Shown here one piece after another: positions 7,163 through 15,766 of a DNA stretch of 37,156 nucleotides. This DNA comes from Bacteroidia bacterium. Lineage in GTDB: Bacteria; Bacteroidota; Bacteroidia; J057. The notes beneath the pieces are model-generated. The model was given only the letters and a program-made list of their open reading frames with translations. It did no database searches and was not told where the DNA came from. The stretch lies in NCBI GenBank assembly GCA_030430205.1, contig JAUIGE010000052.1:1-37156 (forward strand), read 5' to 3'. The translations under genes were made by a program, and so were the position numbers. How positions within the stretch are numbered: position 1 is the first letter of the stretch; the number at the start of each line of letters is the position of its first letter.

Positions 7163-8182
7163 ATGAAAACTCTAAAAACCATTGGTATTGTCCTGGGCTC
7201 ACTAATTTTACTGGCATTACTGGCAGCTTTGGTCATGCCAAAAGATGCCGTGATCGAAAGAAGCGTGACCATACAGGCCTCTGCAGATCAAATTTTTGAC
7301 CACGTCAAAATGTTTAACAAACGAGAAGCCTGGTACCCCTGGGGCCGTAATGACAAAAGCATGAAAGCTGAAATCAGCGAAAATGACGGCACCGTCGGAG
7401 CCAGCAGAAGTTGGGTAGGCGACTCCGTTGGAGAAGGCATTCAAACCATCACCCGCATTGTGGATAAGCAAACCGTCGAGACTGAGCTCAAATTCACAAA
7501 ACCTGAAGAGAGCAAGGTAAATACGGCCATTTCCCTTGAAGCCGACGGCAAAGATACCAAGGTTACATGGGCATTTAAGGTCCCCTTCGGATACCCCATG
7601 AATATCTTGATCCCTTTTGTAAAAAGTGATATGGATGCTTCTATAGGGCCGGATTTTGAGAAAGGTCTTTCTCTCTTAAAAGATATCCTCGGCCAGGAAG
7701 CCAAAGGGATATTTGGTGGCTACCAGATCAAAACCGTCAATTTTCCGGGAAGACAATACCTCGGAAAGCGGGATAAGGTAAAATTTGAGGATTTGACCGC
7801 CTATTTTTCCGAGCATTTCCCGGCTGAAGTGGGTGCCATTATGGGGAGCGGAGCCCAAATGGAGGGTATGCCTTCAGGCCTCTATTATGTGTATGATGAA
7901 GCCAATGGCTTCACAGATATGGCAGCAGCTATCGGCTTTACAGGATTTGCCACGAAGGAAGGCTATGAGGTGATCAAGGTTCCTGCGGGAAAAGCCATTG
8001 AGATCGATTACTATGGTCCCTATGAAGAAGCTGACAAAGCCCATTATGCCATAGATGATTATATGAAATTCCACCAAGTAACACCCAAAATGCCTGTCAT
8101 AGAGGAGTATGTTACTGATCCAGGCAGTGAGCCAGATTCTAAAAAATGGCTTACGAAGATTACCTATTTGCTTGAAAATTAA
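7163..8182 (+). CDS. SRPBCC domain plus GyrI-like effector-binding domain protein
   Basis: A 339-residue protein of two parts after a membrane anchor. Residues 5-24 are hydrophobic (IGIVLGSLILLALLAALVM), so it is probably tethered to the membrane. Residues 30-185 form a SRPBCC/polyketide-cyclase-like hydrophobic-pocket domain, starting with the typical ERSVTIQASADQIFDHV and WYPWG segments. Residues 195-339 resemble the GyrI-like small-molecule-binding domain found in AraC/BmrR regulators (YLGKRDKVKFEDL, KVPAGKAIEIDYYGPYEEADKAHYAIDDYM), here without a DNA-binding part. The start at 7163 fits both the anchor and the promoter; the frame is open a little further upstream. The ligand is unknown. 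Confidence 0.82.
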   Translation: MKTLKTIGIVLGSLILLALLAALVMPKDAVIERSVTIQASADQIFDHVKMFNKREAWYPWGRNDKSMKAEISENDGTVGASRSWVGDSVGEGIQTITRIVDKQTVETELKFTKPEESKVNTAISLEADGKDTKVTWAFKVPFGYPMNILIPFVKSDMDASIGPDFEKGLSLLKDILGQEAKGIFGGYQIKTVNFPGRQYLGKRDKVKFEDLTAYFSEHFPAEVGAIMGSGAQMEGMPSGLYYVYDEANGFTDMAAAIGFTGFATKEGYEVIKVPAGKAIEIDYYGPYEEADKAHYAIDDYMKFHQVTPKMPVIEEYVTDPGSEPDSKKWLTKITYLLEN

Positions 8183-8189
8183 GGACATA

Positions 8190-8228
8190 CAAAAAATGGA
8201 AATGGAGGACTGTTGTCTTCCATTTCCA
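8190..8228 (-). terminator. Rho-independent terminator of the ilv operon
   Basis: Arms TGGAAATGGAGGA (8197-8209) and TCTTCCATTTCCA (8216-8228) pair over 13 positions with one G-T wobble and a 6-base loop. On the minus strand the stem is followed by TTTTTTG, so it ends the ilvC transcript. The plus-strand SRPBCC gene may use the same stem. Confidence 0.85.
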
Positions 8229-8248
8229 AAAATTTATTTGACGCCTCC

Positions 8249-9307
8249 CTACACTACTACTTTATCTTCCCTGGGCCTAAGCGACCTTACCGTAGCTCCC
8301 GCGCGCCACATTTCGGATTCGTGCAGTTCCTTCAGTTCTTCTCCCAATTTCTCACGGTAGTCGGGCTGGCTGTTGGCCTCGATGGTGATGCGGGCTTCAT
8401 TGCCGCTTGCAACGCTTTCGTATAACTCATCGAAGACGGGCTCTGTCGCTTCGCGAAATTTATGCCGCCAGTCCAGCGCGCCGCGCTGCGCCGTCGTCGA
8501 GCAATTGGCATACATCCAATCCATGCCATTTTCGGCTACCAGCCGGATGAGGCTTTGCGTCAACTCCTCAACGGTCTCGTTGAAAGACTCCGAAGGGCTG
8601 TGCCCTTTTTTGCGCAGCAGATTGTACTGTGCTTCCATCACACCCGCCAGGGCACCCATGAGGATACCGCGCTCGCCGGTCAGGTCGCTATAGACTTCTT
8701 TTTGAAATGTCGTTTCAAACAAATAGCCCGAACCTATGCCAATGCCCACAGCAATGGCTCTTTCATGGGCTTTGCCTGTGCCATCCTGAAAGACAGCATA
8801 GCTGCTATTCAAACCTTCTCCCGCCAAAAACAAGCGGCGCAGACTCGTTCCGGAGCCTTTGGGCGCAGCCAGAAAAACATCCACACCAGCAGGTGGGATG
8901 ATGCCGGTTTGCTCATGGTAAGTCACGCCAAAGCCATGAGAGAAATACAGGCCTTTGCCAGGTGTCAGGTATTTTTTGACAGTAGGCCATAAGGCGATCT
9001 GCCCGGCATCTGAAAGCAAAAACATCACGATGCTTGATCGCTCCAATGCCTCTTCAATCGGAAAAAGATTCACCCCTTCTTCCCAGCCATCAGCCAGGGC
9101 TTTTTCATAGGATGCCGAAGGCCTGCGCTGCCCAACAATGACGTTAAAGCCATTATCGCGTAGGTTGAGTGCCTGCCCCGGCCCTTGCACACCATATCCG
9201 ATGACCGCCAGGGTCTCGTCCTGAAGCGTTGTTTTTGCTTTTTTGAGGGGAAATTCGTCTCGGGTGATGACTTGCTCATCTACTCCACCAAAATTGATAA
9301 TTGCCAT
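8249..9307 (-). CDS. ilvC: Ketol-acid reductoisomerase
   Basis: A 352-residue acetohydroxy acid isomeroreductase, which converts acetolactate or acetohydroxybutyrate to the dihydroxy acids of valine, leucine and isoleucine synthesis with NADPH. The Rossmann motif GYGVQGPGQALNLRDNG is at residues 37-53, and the next strand ends VGQRRPS, where Arg residues favour NADPH. The knotted C-terminal domain has the Mg ligands in SDLTGERGILMGALAGVMEAQ. Length fits class I enzymes with the short C-domain. It is the last gene of ilvD-ilvB-ilvN-ilvC, 36 bases after ilvN, and is followed by a clear terminator. Confidence 0.97.
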   Translation of the reverse strand: MAIINFGGVDEQVITRDEFPLKKAKTTLQDETLAVIGYGVQGPGQALNLRDNGFNVIVGQRRPSASYEKALADGWEEGVNLFPIEEALERSSIVMFLLSDAGQIALWPTVKKYLTPGKGLYFSHGFGVTYHEQTGIIPPAGVDVFLAAPKGSGTSLRRLFLAGEGLNSSYAVFQDGTGKAHERAIAVGIGIGSGYLFETTFQKEVYSDLTGERGILMGALAGVMEAQYNLLRKKGHSPSESFNETVEELTQSLIRLVAENGMDWMYANCSTTAQRGALDWRHKFREATEPVFDELYESVASGNEARITIEANSQPDYREKLGEELKELHESEMWRAGATVRSLRPREDKVVV

Positions 9308-9343
9308 TTTTCGAATTTATTTGTTTGAAAAAATGTTTGAATA

Positions 9344-9874
9344 TTATTGAATGACCTGTTCGAGATAGGCGTTGTCGAGATAGGACTTCAGGAACAAAGG
9401 TTTTTTGGAAATAGCCACCAATCCTGAACGGGAGAAGCCCTCCACCCCAAAGGGGTCCAGCAATTCGAGCAAACGCTCTGTCTCCCGCGGATGGCCTGTC
9501 TTTTCAAGCATGACATAGTCAGATTCAATCGCCAGAACCCGGGCATGATTGTCTCTGACAATCTGCTCAAAGTTGCCATTTGAAAAGCGGTCTGTCTTCA
9601 CTTTGTACAGCGCAACTTCCTGAAAAACAGCATCTTCCTCTTTTAAGACAAAAGCTTTTACCACCCCGATGATCTTGTCGATCTGCTTGCGCAATTTCTC
9701 TACCTGCTCTTCGGTAGAGTTGATTTGGATGGTAAAGCGGTAGATGCCCGGCACCTCTGATTCGGAAGTGGTAAAACTCTCGATATTGATATGCCGGCGG
9801 GTGAAAACCGTGGTGATGCGGTGCAAGAGGCCCACTTTGTTTTCGGTGAATATGGAAAGGGTGTAGGATTGCAT
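9344..9874 (-). CDS. ilvN: Acetolactate synthase small (regulatory) subunit
   Basis: A 176-residue regulatory subunit that binds valine and modulates the IlvB catalytic subunit. The N-terminal ACT domain (residues 4-75) begins YTLSIFTENKVGLLHRITTVFTRRHINIESFT, with the GLLHRI and NI-ES valine-site pattern. The C-terminal domain (about 90-165) carries the LEKTGHPRETERLLELLDPFGVEGFSRSG segment that activates the large subunit. It sits downstream of ilvB, separated by a 107-base spacer made almost wholly of GGATGAG-type repeats, unusual for an otherwise tight operon. The repeat spacer may alter the IlvN:IlvB ratio (inference). Confidence 0.95.
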   Translation of the reverse strand: MQSYTLSIFTENKVGLLHRITTVFTRRHINIESFTTSESEVPGIYRFTIQINSTEEQVEKLRKQIDKIIGVVKAFVLKEEDAVFQEVALYKVKTDRFSNGNFEQIVRDNHARVLAIESDYVMLEKTGHPRETERLLELLDPFGVEGFSRSGLVAISKKPLFLKSYLDNAYLEQVIQ

Positions 9875-9883
9875 AAATGATTT

Positions 9884-9998
9884 GAGGATGAGTAGATGAG
9901 GGGATGTGAGGATGTGAGGATGAGGGGATGTGAGGATGAGGGGATGTGAGGATGTTTTTAATTTTCGAATCTTCTAATCCCCTAATCCTCTAATCCCC
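9884..9998. repeat. GGATGAG-type array with inverted GGATTAG copy (ilvB-ilvN spacer)
   Basis: Bases 9884-9955 are tandem variants of GAGGATGAG and GGGGATGTGAGG on the plus strand. Bases 9976-9998 carry the inverted form. Arms 9924-9945 and 9977-9998 pair in three 6-base blocks (GGGGAT, GAGGAT, GGGGAT against ATCCCC, ATCCTC, ATCCCC) split by 2-base mismatches, with a 31-base loop. The right arm includes the TAG stop of ilvB and its last codons. Confidence 0.85.
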
Positions 9999-11736
9999 CA
10001 GGGGTTAACATGATTTCATGGACGGCTGCGCCGGAGGGGATCATCGGGAAGACGTTGTCTTCTTTTTCTACCTGGACTTCTAGCAGATAAGGCCCTTCAT
10101 GGGCAAACATCTCGCTGAGCGCCTGATCCAGTCCCTCGCGCTGTTCTACGCGCTGGCTGTTGATGCCGTAGGCTTTGGAGACCTGCACGAAGTCAGGGTT
10201 GTAGAGTTCGGTAAAGGAATAGCGTTTTTCGAAGAAAAGCTGCTGCCACTGGCGTACCATGCCCAGGAATCCATTATTCAGAATGATGACTTTTACAGGC
10301 GTATTGTGCTGCGCAAGGCAGCTGAGTTCCTGAATGGTCATCTGGAAGGCGCCATCGCCTATAAATGCGACGACCTGGCGGTCGGGCTGTGCCAACTGCG
10401 CGCCAAAGGCGGCTGGCAGGGCGAAGCCCATGGTGCCAAGGCCCCCGGAGGAGACCCAGGCATCTGTGTCGGTATATTCGTAGTAGCGTGCCGCCACCAT
10501 CTGATGCTGGCCTACATCTGTGACGACAATGGCTTTGCCCTTTGTCATTTCAGACACACGATGGACCACTTCTGCCATTCGAATTTTTTCCGTTTTCCCA
10601 TGCAAGTCTTTGTTGATGACTTTTTCAAGCTCCATTTCCCTGCATCGGGCAAACTCTCCCAACCAATCTCCATGGCTTTTTTCCTCAACCAAAGGAAACA
10701 AGGCCTGCAACACCTCTTTGGCATCGCCTATCAGCGCAACATCGGTTTTTACATTTTTGTCAATCTCCGCAGGATCAATTTCGATATGGATGACTTTTGC
10801 CTGTTTGGCATATCTGCTCACATCGCCCGTGACCCGGTCGTCAAAACGCATTCCGATAGCGATGAGTACATCTGCCTGATTTGTCAAAATGTTGGGACCG
10901 TAATTGCCGTGCATGCCGGGCATGCCGGTGTGCAGAGGATGAGCCGTAGGCATCACCGAAAGCCCCTGCAAGGTTGTGCAAAAGGGAATTCCTGTTTTTT
11001 CCACAAAATCTTTGAACACCTCCTGGGCTTCCGAGATCAAAAGGCCATGACCAGCCAGGATAAATGGCTTGTTAGCGCCATTGATGAGGGCAGCAGCCTC
11101 AGCCAGATTTTTACGGTAGGTTAAAGGTCGGGGCGTATAACTCTGCACATGGGTGCATTTTTCATACTGCCAGTCCAGTTCTCCCAATTCTGCATTTTTG
11201 CAGATGTCAATTACCACCGGGCCGGGCCTTCCGCTATTGGCGATATAAAAGGCTTTAGCCATGATTTCGGGAATCTCAGCGGCATCTGTGATCTGGTAAT
11301 TCCATTTTGAAATGGACATGCTCACGCCGATCACATCCACCTCCTGAAAAGCATCAGAGCCCAGCAAATGCGCAGGCACCTGCCCACAAATGCACACCAA
11401 AGGTGTCGAGTCAATCATGGCATCTGCGATGCCTGTCACCAGGTTGGTGGCCCCCGGGCCAGATGTCACCAGGCATACGCCTGTCCTGTTGGAAACGCGG
11501 GCATAGCCCTGGGCTGCATGTGAGGCCCCTTGTTCGTGTCGAACAAGGATGTGATTGATCCTGTCCAGGTAGTCATAAAGGGCATCATAAACAGGCATGA
11601 TAGCACCTCCAGGATACCCAAAAATGGTATCAACGCCTTCTTCCAATAAAGAAAGAATGATGGCTTCCGAGCCCGTAACTTTCTTTCCGAAAGCCGGGGC
11701 CACAGCCAGAACAGGTGATGTTTTATTTGCGTCCAT
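9982..11736 (-). CDS. ilvB: Acetolactate synthase large (catalytic) subunit
   Basis: A 584-residue thiamine-diphosphate enzyme making acetolactate and acetohydroxybutyrate from pyruvate and 2-oxobutyrate. The three standard domains are present. The pyrimidine-binding domain holds the catalytic Glu68 ([16 protein letters not shown]) and the [15 protein letters not shown] loop, the middle FAD domain covers about 200-340, and the ThDP-binding domain has [12 protein letters not shown] followed by [16 protein letters not shown]. The first 18 residues are an extension before VTGSEAI. The last residues GLED and the stop codon are encoded by GGATTAG-type repeat DNA. It lies 21 bases after ilvD, so the operon is translated in order. 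Confidence 0.97.
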   Translation of the reverse strand: MDANKTSPVLAVAPAFGKKVTGSEAIILSLLEEGVDTIFGYPGGAIMPVYDALYDYLDRINHILVRHEQGASHAAQGYARVSNRTGVCLVTSGPGATNLVTGIADAMIDSTPLVCICGQVPAHLLGSDAFQEVDVIGVSMSISKWNYQITDAAEIPEIMAKAFYIANSGRPGPVVIDICKNAELGELDWQYEKCTHVQSYTPRPLTYRKNLAEAAALINGANKPFILAGHGLLISEAQEVFKDFVEKTGIPFCTTLQGLSVMPTAHPLHTGMPGMHGNYGPNILTNQADVLIAIGMRFDDRVTGDVSRYAKQAKVIHIEIDPAEIDKNVKTDVALIGDAKEVLQALFPLVEEKSHGDWLGEFARCREMELEKVINKDLHGKTEKIRMAEVVHRVSEMTKGKAIVVTDVGQHQMVAARYYEYTDTDAWVSSGGLGTMGFALPAAFGAQLAQPDRQVVAFIGDGAFQMTIQELSCLAQHNTPVKVIILNNGFLGMVRQWQQLFFEKRYSFTELYNPDFVQVSKAYGINSQRVEQREGLDQALSEMFAHEGPYLLEVQVEKEDNVFPMIPSGAAVHEIMLTPGGLED

Positions 11737-11757
11737 GTTAAAAAATGTTCGTGAGTT

Positions 11758-13425
11758 CTACTCATCTGTCACACAACCTTCGGAGGCGGAGGAGACGAGT
11801 TTCATGTATTTGAGGAGAATACCACTTGTGACTTTGGGAGCTGGAGGCTGCCAGTTTGCTTTTCTCTTGCTGATTTCTTCCTGAGAAATGGCTGCTTCGA
11901 GTTTGTTCTCGATGGCGTCAATGGTGATGATGTCACCATCCTGGAGCAGGCCGAGCAAGCCGCCTTCGGCGGCTTCTGGCGTGATATGCCCCACCACGAA
12001 ACCGTGTGTTCCGCCCGAAAAACGGCCATCTGTGATCAGGGCGACTTTGTCGCCCAGGCCTACACCCATAATGGCCGAAGTGGGCTTGAGCATCTCCGGC
12101 ATACCAGGCCCGCCTTTGGGGCCTTCGTTGCGAATGACGATCACCTCCCCAGCCCGGATGGTTCCGGCCTTGATTCCATCTATAGCTTTAAATTCACTTT
12201 CAAATACCCGGGCAGGTCCTACAAAACGCTCTCCTTCTTTGCCTGTGATTTTGGCCACCGCGCCTTCCTCGGCAAGGTTTCCATACAGGATCTGTAAATG
12301 GCCCGTGGCCTTGATAGGCGTTGAAAAGGAATATATAACATCCTGACTTTCAGGAAGTGATTTCACTTCCTGCAGGTTTTCAGCAAGGCTTTTGCCTGTC
12401 ACTGTCAGGCAGTCGCCATGGAGGAGGTTTTCTTCCAGAAGCATTTTCATTACCGCCGGCGTGCCTCCTATATGGTGGACATCTTCCATGAGGTATTTGC
12501 CGCTGGGTTTGAGATCTGCCAGCAGGGGTGTCCTGTCGCTGATCTGCTGAAAATCCACCAATGAAAGCGGCACTTTAGCCGCTTTGGCCATGGCGATGAG
12601 GTGCAAAACGGCATTGGTAGAGCCGCCGAGAATGGTGATCAGGGTCAAAGCATTTTCGAATGCTTCGCGTGTCATGATGTCGGAAGGCTTGATATTTTTT
12701 TCAAGCAAATTGTACATAAAAGCGCCTGCCGCTTTGCATTCGGTGGCTTTTTCCGCGCTGAGCGCGGGATTGGAGGAGCTGTAGGGCAGGCTCATGCCGA
12801 GCGCTTCTATGGCCGAGGCCATGGTATTGGCGGTATACATACCGCCGCAGGCGCCGGCACCCGGACAGGCATTTTGCACAATGCCTTTGAAGGTTTCCTC
12901 ATTTATTTTGCCTGCCAGCCTTTCTCCCAATGCTTCAAAAGCTGAGACAATATCAAGTTTTCGGTTGCCGTATTTTCCGGAGGCTATGGTGCCTCCATAT
13001 ACCAAGATGCCAGGTCTGTCCAATCTGCTGAGAGCCAGCATAGCGCCGGGCATGTTTTTATCACAGCCTGCCACGGCGATGACGCCATCATACCATTGGG
13101 CATTGACCACGGTCTCGATAGAATCCGCGATCACATCGCGGGAAGGCAGTGAATAACGCATCCCCTGCGTTCCCATGGAGATGCCATCACTCACACCAAT
13201 GGTGTGAAAAATCAAGCCCACCAACTCAGCATCCAATACACCGGCTTTCACTTTGGCTGCAAGGGTGTTGAGGTGCATATTACAGGTATTGCCTTCATAG
13301 CCCGTGCTGACAATGCCCACCTGGGCTTTTTTCAATTCTGCCTCGCTCAGACCGATGCCGTAGAGCATGGCCTGAGCTGCCGGTTGGCTGTCATCCTGGG
13401 TTACATTTTGAGAATAACGATTCAT
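11758..13425 (-). CDS. ilvD: Dihydroxy-acid dehydratase
   Basis: A 555-residue Fe-S dehydratase of the IlvD/Edd family that makes the 2-oxo acids of valine and isoleucine. Cluster ligands are seen in [11 protein letters not shown] and [21 protein letters not shown]. The conserved C-terminal segments [20 protein letters not shown] and [13 protein letters not shown] are complete. The start [10 protein letters not shown] at 13425 fits the family better than an ATG four codons upstream. It is the first gene of the operon, with a 183-base leader from the leader-peptide ATG, which carries the attenuator. [2Fe-2S] and [4Fe-4S] enzymes cannot be told apart from this sequence alone. Confidence 0.97.
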   Translation of the reverse strand: MNRYSQNVTQDDSQPAAQAMLYGIGLSEAELKKAQVGIVSTGYEGNTCNMHLNTLAAKVKAGVLDAELVGLIFHTIGVSDGISMGTQGMRYSLPSRDVIADSIETVVNAQWYDGVIAVAGCDKNMPGAMLALSRLDRPGILVYGGTIASGKYGNRKLDIVSAFEALGERLAGKINEETFKGIVQNACPGAGACGGMYTANTMASAIEALGMSLPYSSSNPALSAEKATECKAAGAFMYNLLEKNIKPSDIMTREAFENALTLITILGGSTNAVLHLIAMAKAAKVPLSLVDFQQISDRTPLLADLKPSGKYLMEDVHHIGGTPAVMKMLLEENLLHGDCLTVTGKSLAENLQEVKSLPESQDVIYSFSTPIKATGHLQILYGNLAEEGAVAKITGKEGERFVGPARVFESEFKAIDGIKAGTIRAGEVIVIRNEGPKGGPGMPEMLKPTSAIMGVGLGDKVALITDGRFSGGTHGFVVGHITPEAAEGGLLGLLQDGDIITIDAIENKLEAAISQEEISKRKANWQPPAPKVTSGILLKYMKLVSSASEGCVTDE

Positions 13426-13483
13426 GTCTCTTAGCATAAGCGGAGATACTTGTAAAAACAGATATGATGGTTTTAATTTTTTC

Positions 13484-13521
13484 TAAAAGAAAATCGGCCG
13501 ATTCTTTTAGGAATGGCCGAT
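13484..13521 (-). terminator. Attenuator terminator in the ilv leader
   Basis: On the minus strand, ATCGGCC-ATTC (13521-13511), loop CTAAAA, then GAAT-C-GGCCGAT (13504-13493) form an 11-bp stem with one bulged C, ended by UUUUCUUUU. It lies 25 bases after the leader-peptide stop and ends 59 bases before ilvD. This is a standard intrinsic terminator placed before the first structural gene. Confidence 0.85.
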
Positions 13522-13547
13522 CAGTAACTTTTATTTATTAGCCATTC
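13511..13547 (-). promoter_or_regulatory. Predicted ilv antiterminator
   Basis: GAATGGC (minus strand 13547-13541) is the exact complement of GCCATTC (13517-13511), the 5' arm of the attenuator terminator. The GAATGGC arm begins inside the leader-peptide stop codon (TGA, 13548-13546). A ribosome stalled in the Val-Ile run leaves it free to pair, and one at the stop covers it. Confidence 0.75.
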
Positions 13548-13608
13548 ATGGGTGGGGAATTAATCCCACAAGCACGATAATTACATTATTTATGACCCAA
13601 AGTAACAT
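13546..13608 (-). CDS. ilv operon leader peptide (branched-chain amino acid sensor)
   Basis: A 20-codon frame on the minus strand, ATG to TGA, encoding MLLWVINNVI followed by IVLVGLIPHP. Twelve of 20 residues are Leu, Val or Ile, with six in a row at residues 9-14 (VIIVLV). It lies upstream of ilvD, followed by an antiterminator and an intrinsic terminator. That is the order of ribosome-mediated attenuators such as ilvL and ivbL of enteric bacteria. It should act as a sensor of charged Ile/Val/Leu-tRNA and probably has no function as a peptide. No ribosome-binding site is obvious, as is common in this phylum. The structure is seen; the regulation is inferred. Confidence 0.8.
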   Translation of the reverse strand: MLLWVINNVIIVLVGLIPHP

Positions 13609-13790
13609 GGCGTATTTTTTAATTCGTCATAAATGTGACAACAATTAAGGAGTATTCCAAAAGATTATTTAAAATAATAGCATTATCCCTAACAAATTGC
13701 AAGCAAATATCTACTTTAGCATATATTTCCTTCCCACGTCCATCCAAAAGAATTTGTGTACCTTAGTTCTAATAAAAACACCATTGCTTT

Positions 13791-14276
13791 ATGAAAAACC
13801 TTGTCGTTTGGAGCCTGATCATTCTGCTTTCCAGCTGCGTTTTTTCACCTCCTGTTTATGCAAATCAAAAAGCATCACATGGCATAGAAAATAAGGGAGA
13901 GGCCATCTCCTTAAGGCATTATCTTTCACAGGAAAAGGAAAAAATCCGCTCCTTTTTCAAAAAGAAAAAGTTTGCGCATCGTCTAAAAGATCAACGGATC
14001 TTAAATGGATTCGCGATTGCATCGCTGGTCAGCGCAGGTCTGTCCAGTATTTTTTTCCTGATTGCGATAGCTGGCACCAGTGGTTTTTTTCCGGTATTAT
14101 GGGTACTGGGGGCTTTAGCAGCCATTGTCTTTGGTATTATAGGCCTGGTACAAATCAGGCGATATTATGATGAATTTCGAGGCAAGGGACTTGCCATCAC
14201 CGGCCTGATCTGGGGCATATCCTCTTTGGTTTTTCCCACTTTGCTTTTTATTATCGTGCTTCTTGCCTTCTTCTGA
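13791..14276 (+). CDS. Small membrane protein with DUF4190-like C-terminal pair of helices
   Basis: A 161-residue exported or membrane protein. Residues 1-24 are a signal segment with a possible lipobox (LLSSC, Cys16). A charged, Lys-rich stretch (residues 45-70) follows. The C-terminal half has three hydrophobic segments (about 75-95, 100-120, 135-160) with the pattern GFAIASLVSAG ... FGIIGLVQIRRY ... GKGLAITGLIWGISSL. This resembles the DUF4190 family, where a G-x-A-I-x-G repeat starts each segment. Function unknown. It converges on namZ, with only four bases between the stops. Confidence 0.75.
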   Translation: MKNLVVWSLIILLSSCVFSPPVYANQKASHGIENKGEAISLRHYLSQEKEKIRSFFKKKKFAHRLKDQRILNGFAIASLVSAGLSSIFFLIAIAGTSGFFPVLWVLGALAAIVFGIIGLVQIRRYYDEFRGKGLAITGLIWGISSLVFPTLLFIIVLLAFF

Positions 14277-14280
14277 TATT

Positions 14281-15678
14281 TCAATCATATAGCAAATACT
14301 TTGCTCTGACCTGCTTAAAGGCTTCCACGCCTTTCTGCCAACTCCCCCAAATCTCCTCTGGAGATTGTCCTGCTACGATCTGCTCGCGAAAGCGAGCATC
14401 TCCCGACCAGCGCTCAAAGTTTTTCATAAAAAAACTTTCGCCTTCCTGCTTTTGCTCTTCAAATTGTGTGTAAAAACGCTCAAAAAGCATAATTCCTGTG
14501 AGGAAAAGCTCCTTTCCCCCTACCCTGCCCTCAAACTGAAGGCCGTTGCATCGCTTGTTTTCATGCTTGGGATATTTGGATTTTCCTGGCAGGGAAAGGG
14601 GTAAAAAAGCATGGGCTTTCAATTGCAAACCATAAGGCGAAAGCTTGTTTTCAGCCACACGCGCCTGCGCCAATTCCGCATCCCTATACCAGGGAGCCCC
14701 CAGCATGGTGAATGCATCCTCGGTACCCCGGCCTATACTCACTGGGGTGGGCTCAAACCAGCAAATAGCCGGATAGAGATAGGCTGCATATTCGGTAGCC
14801 AGATTGGGAGAAGGTGCGGTCCAGGCCAGGCCTGTCTCTGCCCAGCGCATTTCATGGCTGTAACCGACCACGGGAATGACCGTCAATTGTGCTTTAATCC
14901 GGTCTCTTAACCAGCCTTCTTCATTGACCATGGTGGCATACTCTCCCACAGTCATGCCGTGAACGATGGGGATGCTGTGCAAACCAATAAAAGAGCTGTA
15001 CTGAGGATCAAGAACCGGCCCCTCCACATACCAGCCGTTAGGGTTGGGTCTGTCCAATACCCAAAAATCTACCTGATTTTCTGCACAGGCTTCCATCACA
15101 TAGCTCATCGTTGAGATATAGGTATAAAATCGGGTGCCGACATCCTGTATATCAAAAATGATGATATCCAGGTCTATCAACTGTACATCTGTGGGTTTTT
15201 TATTATTGCCATAGAGGGAAATCACGGATAAACCCGTTTTTTCATCTTTTCCACTTTTGACGCTTTCGCCGGCGTCAGCCGTTCCCCGGAAGCCATGCTC
15301 CGGGGCAAAAACCAGCTGAAGGTCAATACCTTCGGCGATAAAGACATCTACCAGATGTCTTCCATCCTGGAGCAGAGAAGTGTGGTTGGCGACCAGGCCT
15401 ATTTTTTTGCCTTTTAAATGAACTTTATGATCGCGCAGCATGATTTCTGCTCCCAAGAGCAGACTTCCTGCCCGCCTTTGGCGGGCGGGGGCAAGCTCCT
15501 CCTGCACAAGTGTGCCTTCCTCCCCAGAAGGTGCTTCTAAAGGCTTCAGGCCACGTTCTGTGCTTTCCTCTAGGCTATCTATGGGGGTGGAAACACCTGC
15601 TGCCTGGCCCGAATCTGTGGCATCTCCACAGGAGAAAAAAAGGAGAAAAAGTATCAGAAAAAAAGGAGAATTTTTCAT
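14281..15678 (-). CDS. namZ: Exo-beta-N-acetylmuramidase NamZ family lipoprotein (DUF1343)
   Basis: A 465-residue lipoprotein of the DUF1343/GH171 family, whose studied member NamZ removes terminal MurNAc from cell-wall fragments. A lipobox LFFSC sits at residues 12-16 after the start MKNSPFF, which is why I prefer 15678 to an upstream ATG. A low-complexity linker rich in Glu, Pro and Ser follows (17-65), and the catalytic domain begins at GAEIMLRDH. Family motifs include GLVANHTS, FAPEHGFRGTADAGE, FDIQDVGTRFYTYISTM, LDRPNPNG and PTPVSIGRGTEDAF. It probably acts in the periplasm in peptidoglycan recycling. The linker DNA contains a perfect GCCCGCC-TTT-GGCGGGC palindrome. No other recycling gene is nearby. 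Confidence 0.9.
   Translation of the reverse strand: MKNSPFFLILFLLFFSCGDATDSGQAAGVSTPIDSLEESTERGLKPLEAPSGEEGTLVQEELAPARQRRAGSLLLGAEIMLRDHKVHLKGKKIGLVANHTSLLQDGRHLVDVFIAEGIDLQLVFAPEHGFRGTADAGESVKSGKDEKTGLSVISLYGNNKKPTDVQLIDLDIIIFDIQDVGTRFYTYISTMSYVMEACAENQVDFWVLDRPNPNGWYVEGPVLDPQYSSFIGLHSIPIVHGMTVGEYATMVNEEGWLRDRIKAQLTVIPVVGYSHEMRWAETGLAWTAPSPNLATEYAAYLYPAICWFEPTPVSIGRGTEDAFTMLGAPWYRDAELAQARVAENKLSPYGLQLKAHAFLPLSLPGKSKYPKHENKRCNGLQFEGRVGGKELFLTGIMLFERFYTQFEEQKQEGESFFMKNFERWSGDARFREQIVAGQSPEEIWGSWQKGVEAFKQVRAKYLLYD
15470..15486. repeat. GCCCGCC-TTT-GGCGGGC palindrome inside namZ
   Basis: Perfect 7-bp arms with a TTT loop. It is far more GC-rich than its surroundings and encodes ARQRR-type residues in the linker of NamZ, a place that tolerates insertion. 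Confidence 0.7.
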
Positions 15679-15692
15679 TTCGTATTTAGTGG

Positions 15693-15700
15693 TATCTTTG
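15693..15700 (+). promoter_or_regulatory. -7 element of the permease gene
   Basis: TATCTTTG matches TAnnTTTG exactly, 67 bases before the permease start. The -33 region (TTTTTC) is poor, so the promoter is tentative. It lies just upstream of the divergent namZ start. Confidence 0.45.
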
Positions 15701-15766
15701 TGGCTCGCTGGAGAAAAAAAAGCGCAACACATCCAACGAATTTAACAAAAAAAGCCAGCTAAACAC

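Noticed and set aside
9884-9998. CRISPR array
   Set aside because: Units are short and contiguous, with no unique spacers and no cas genes.
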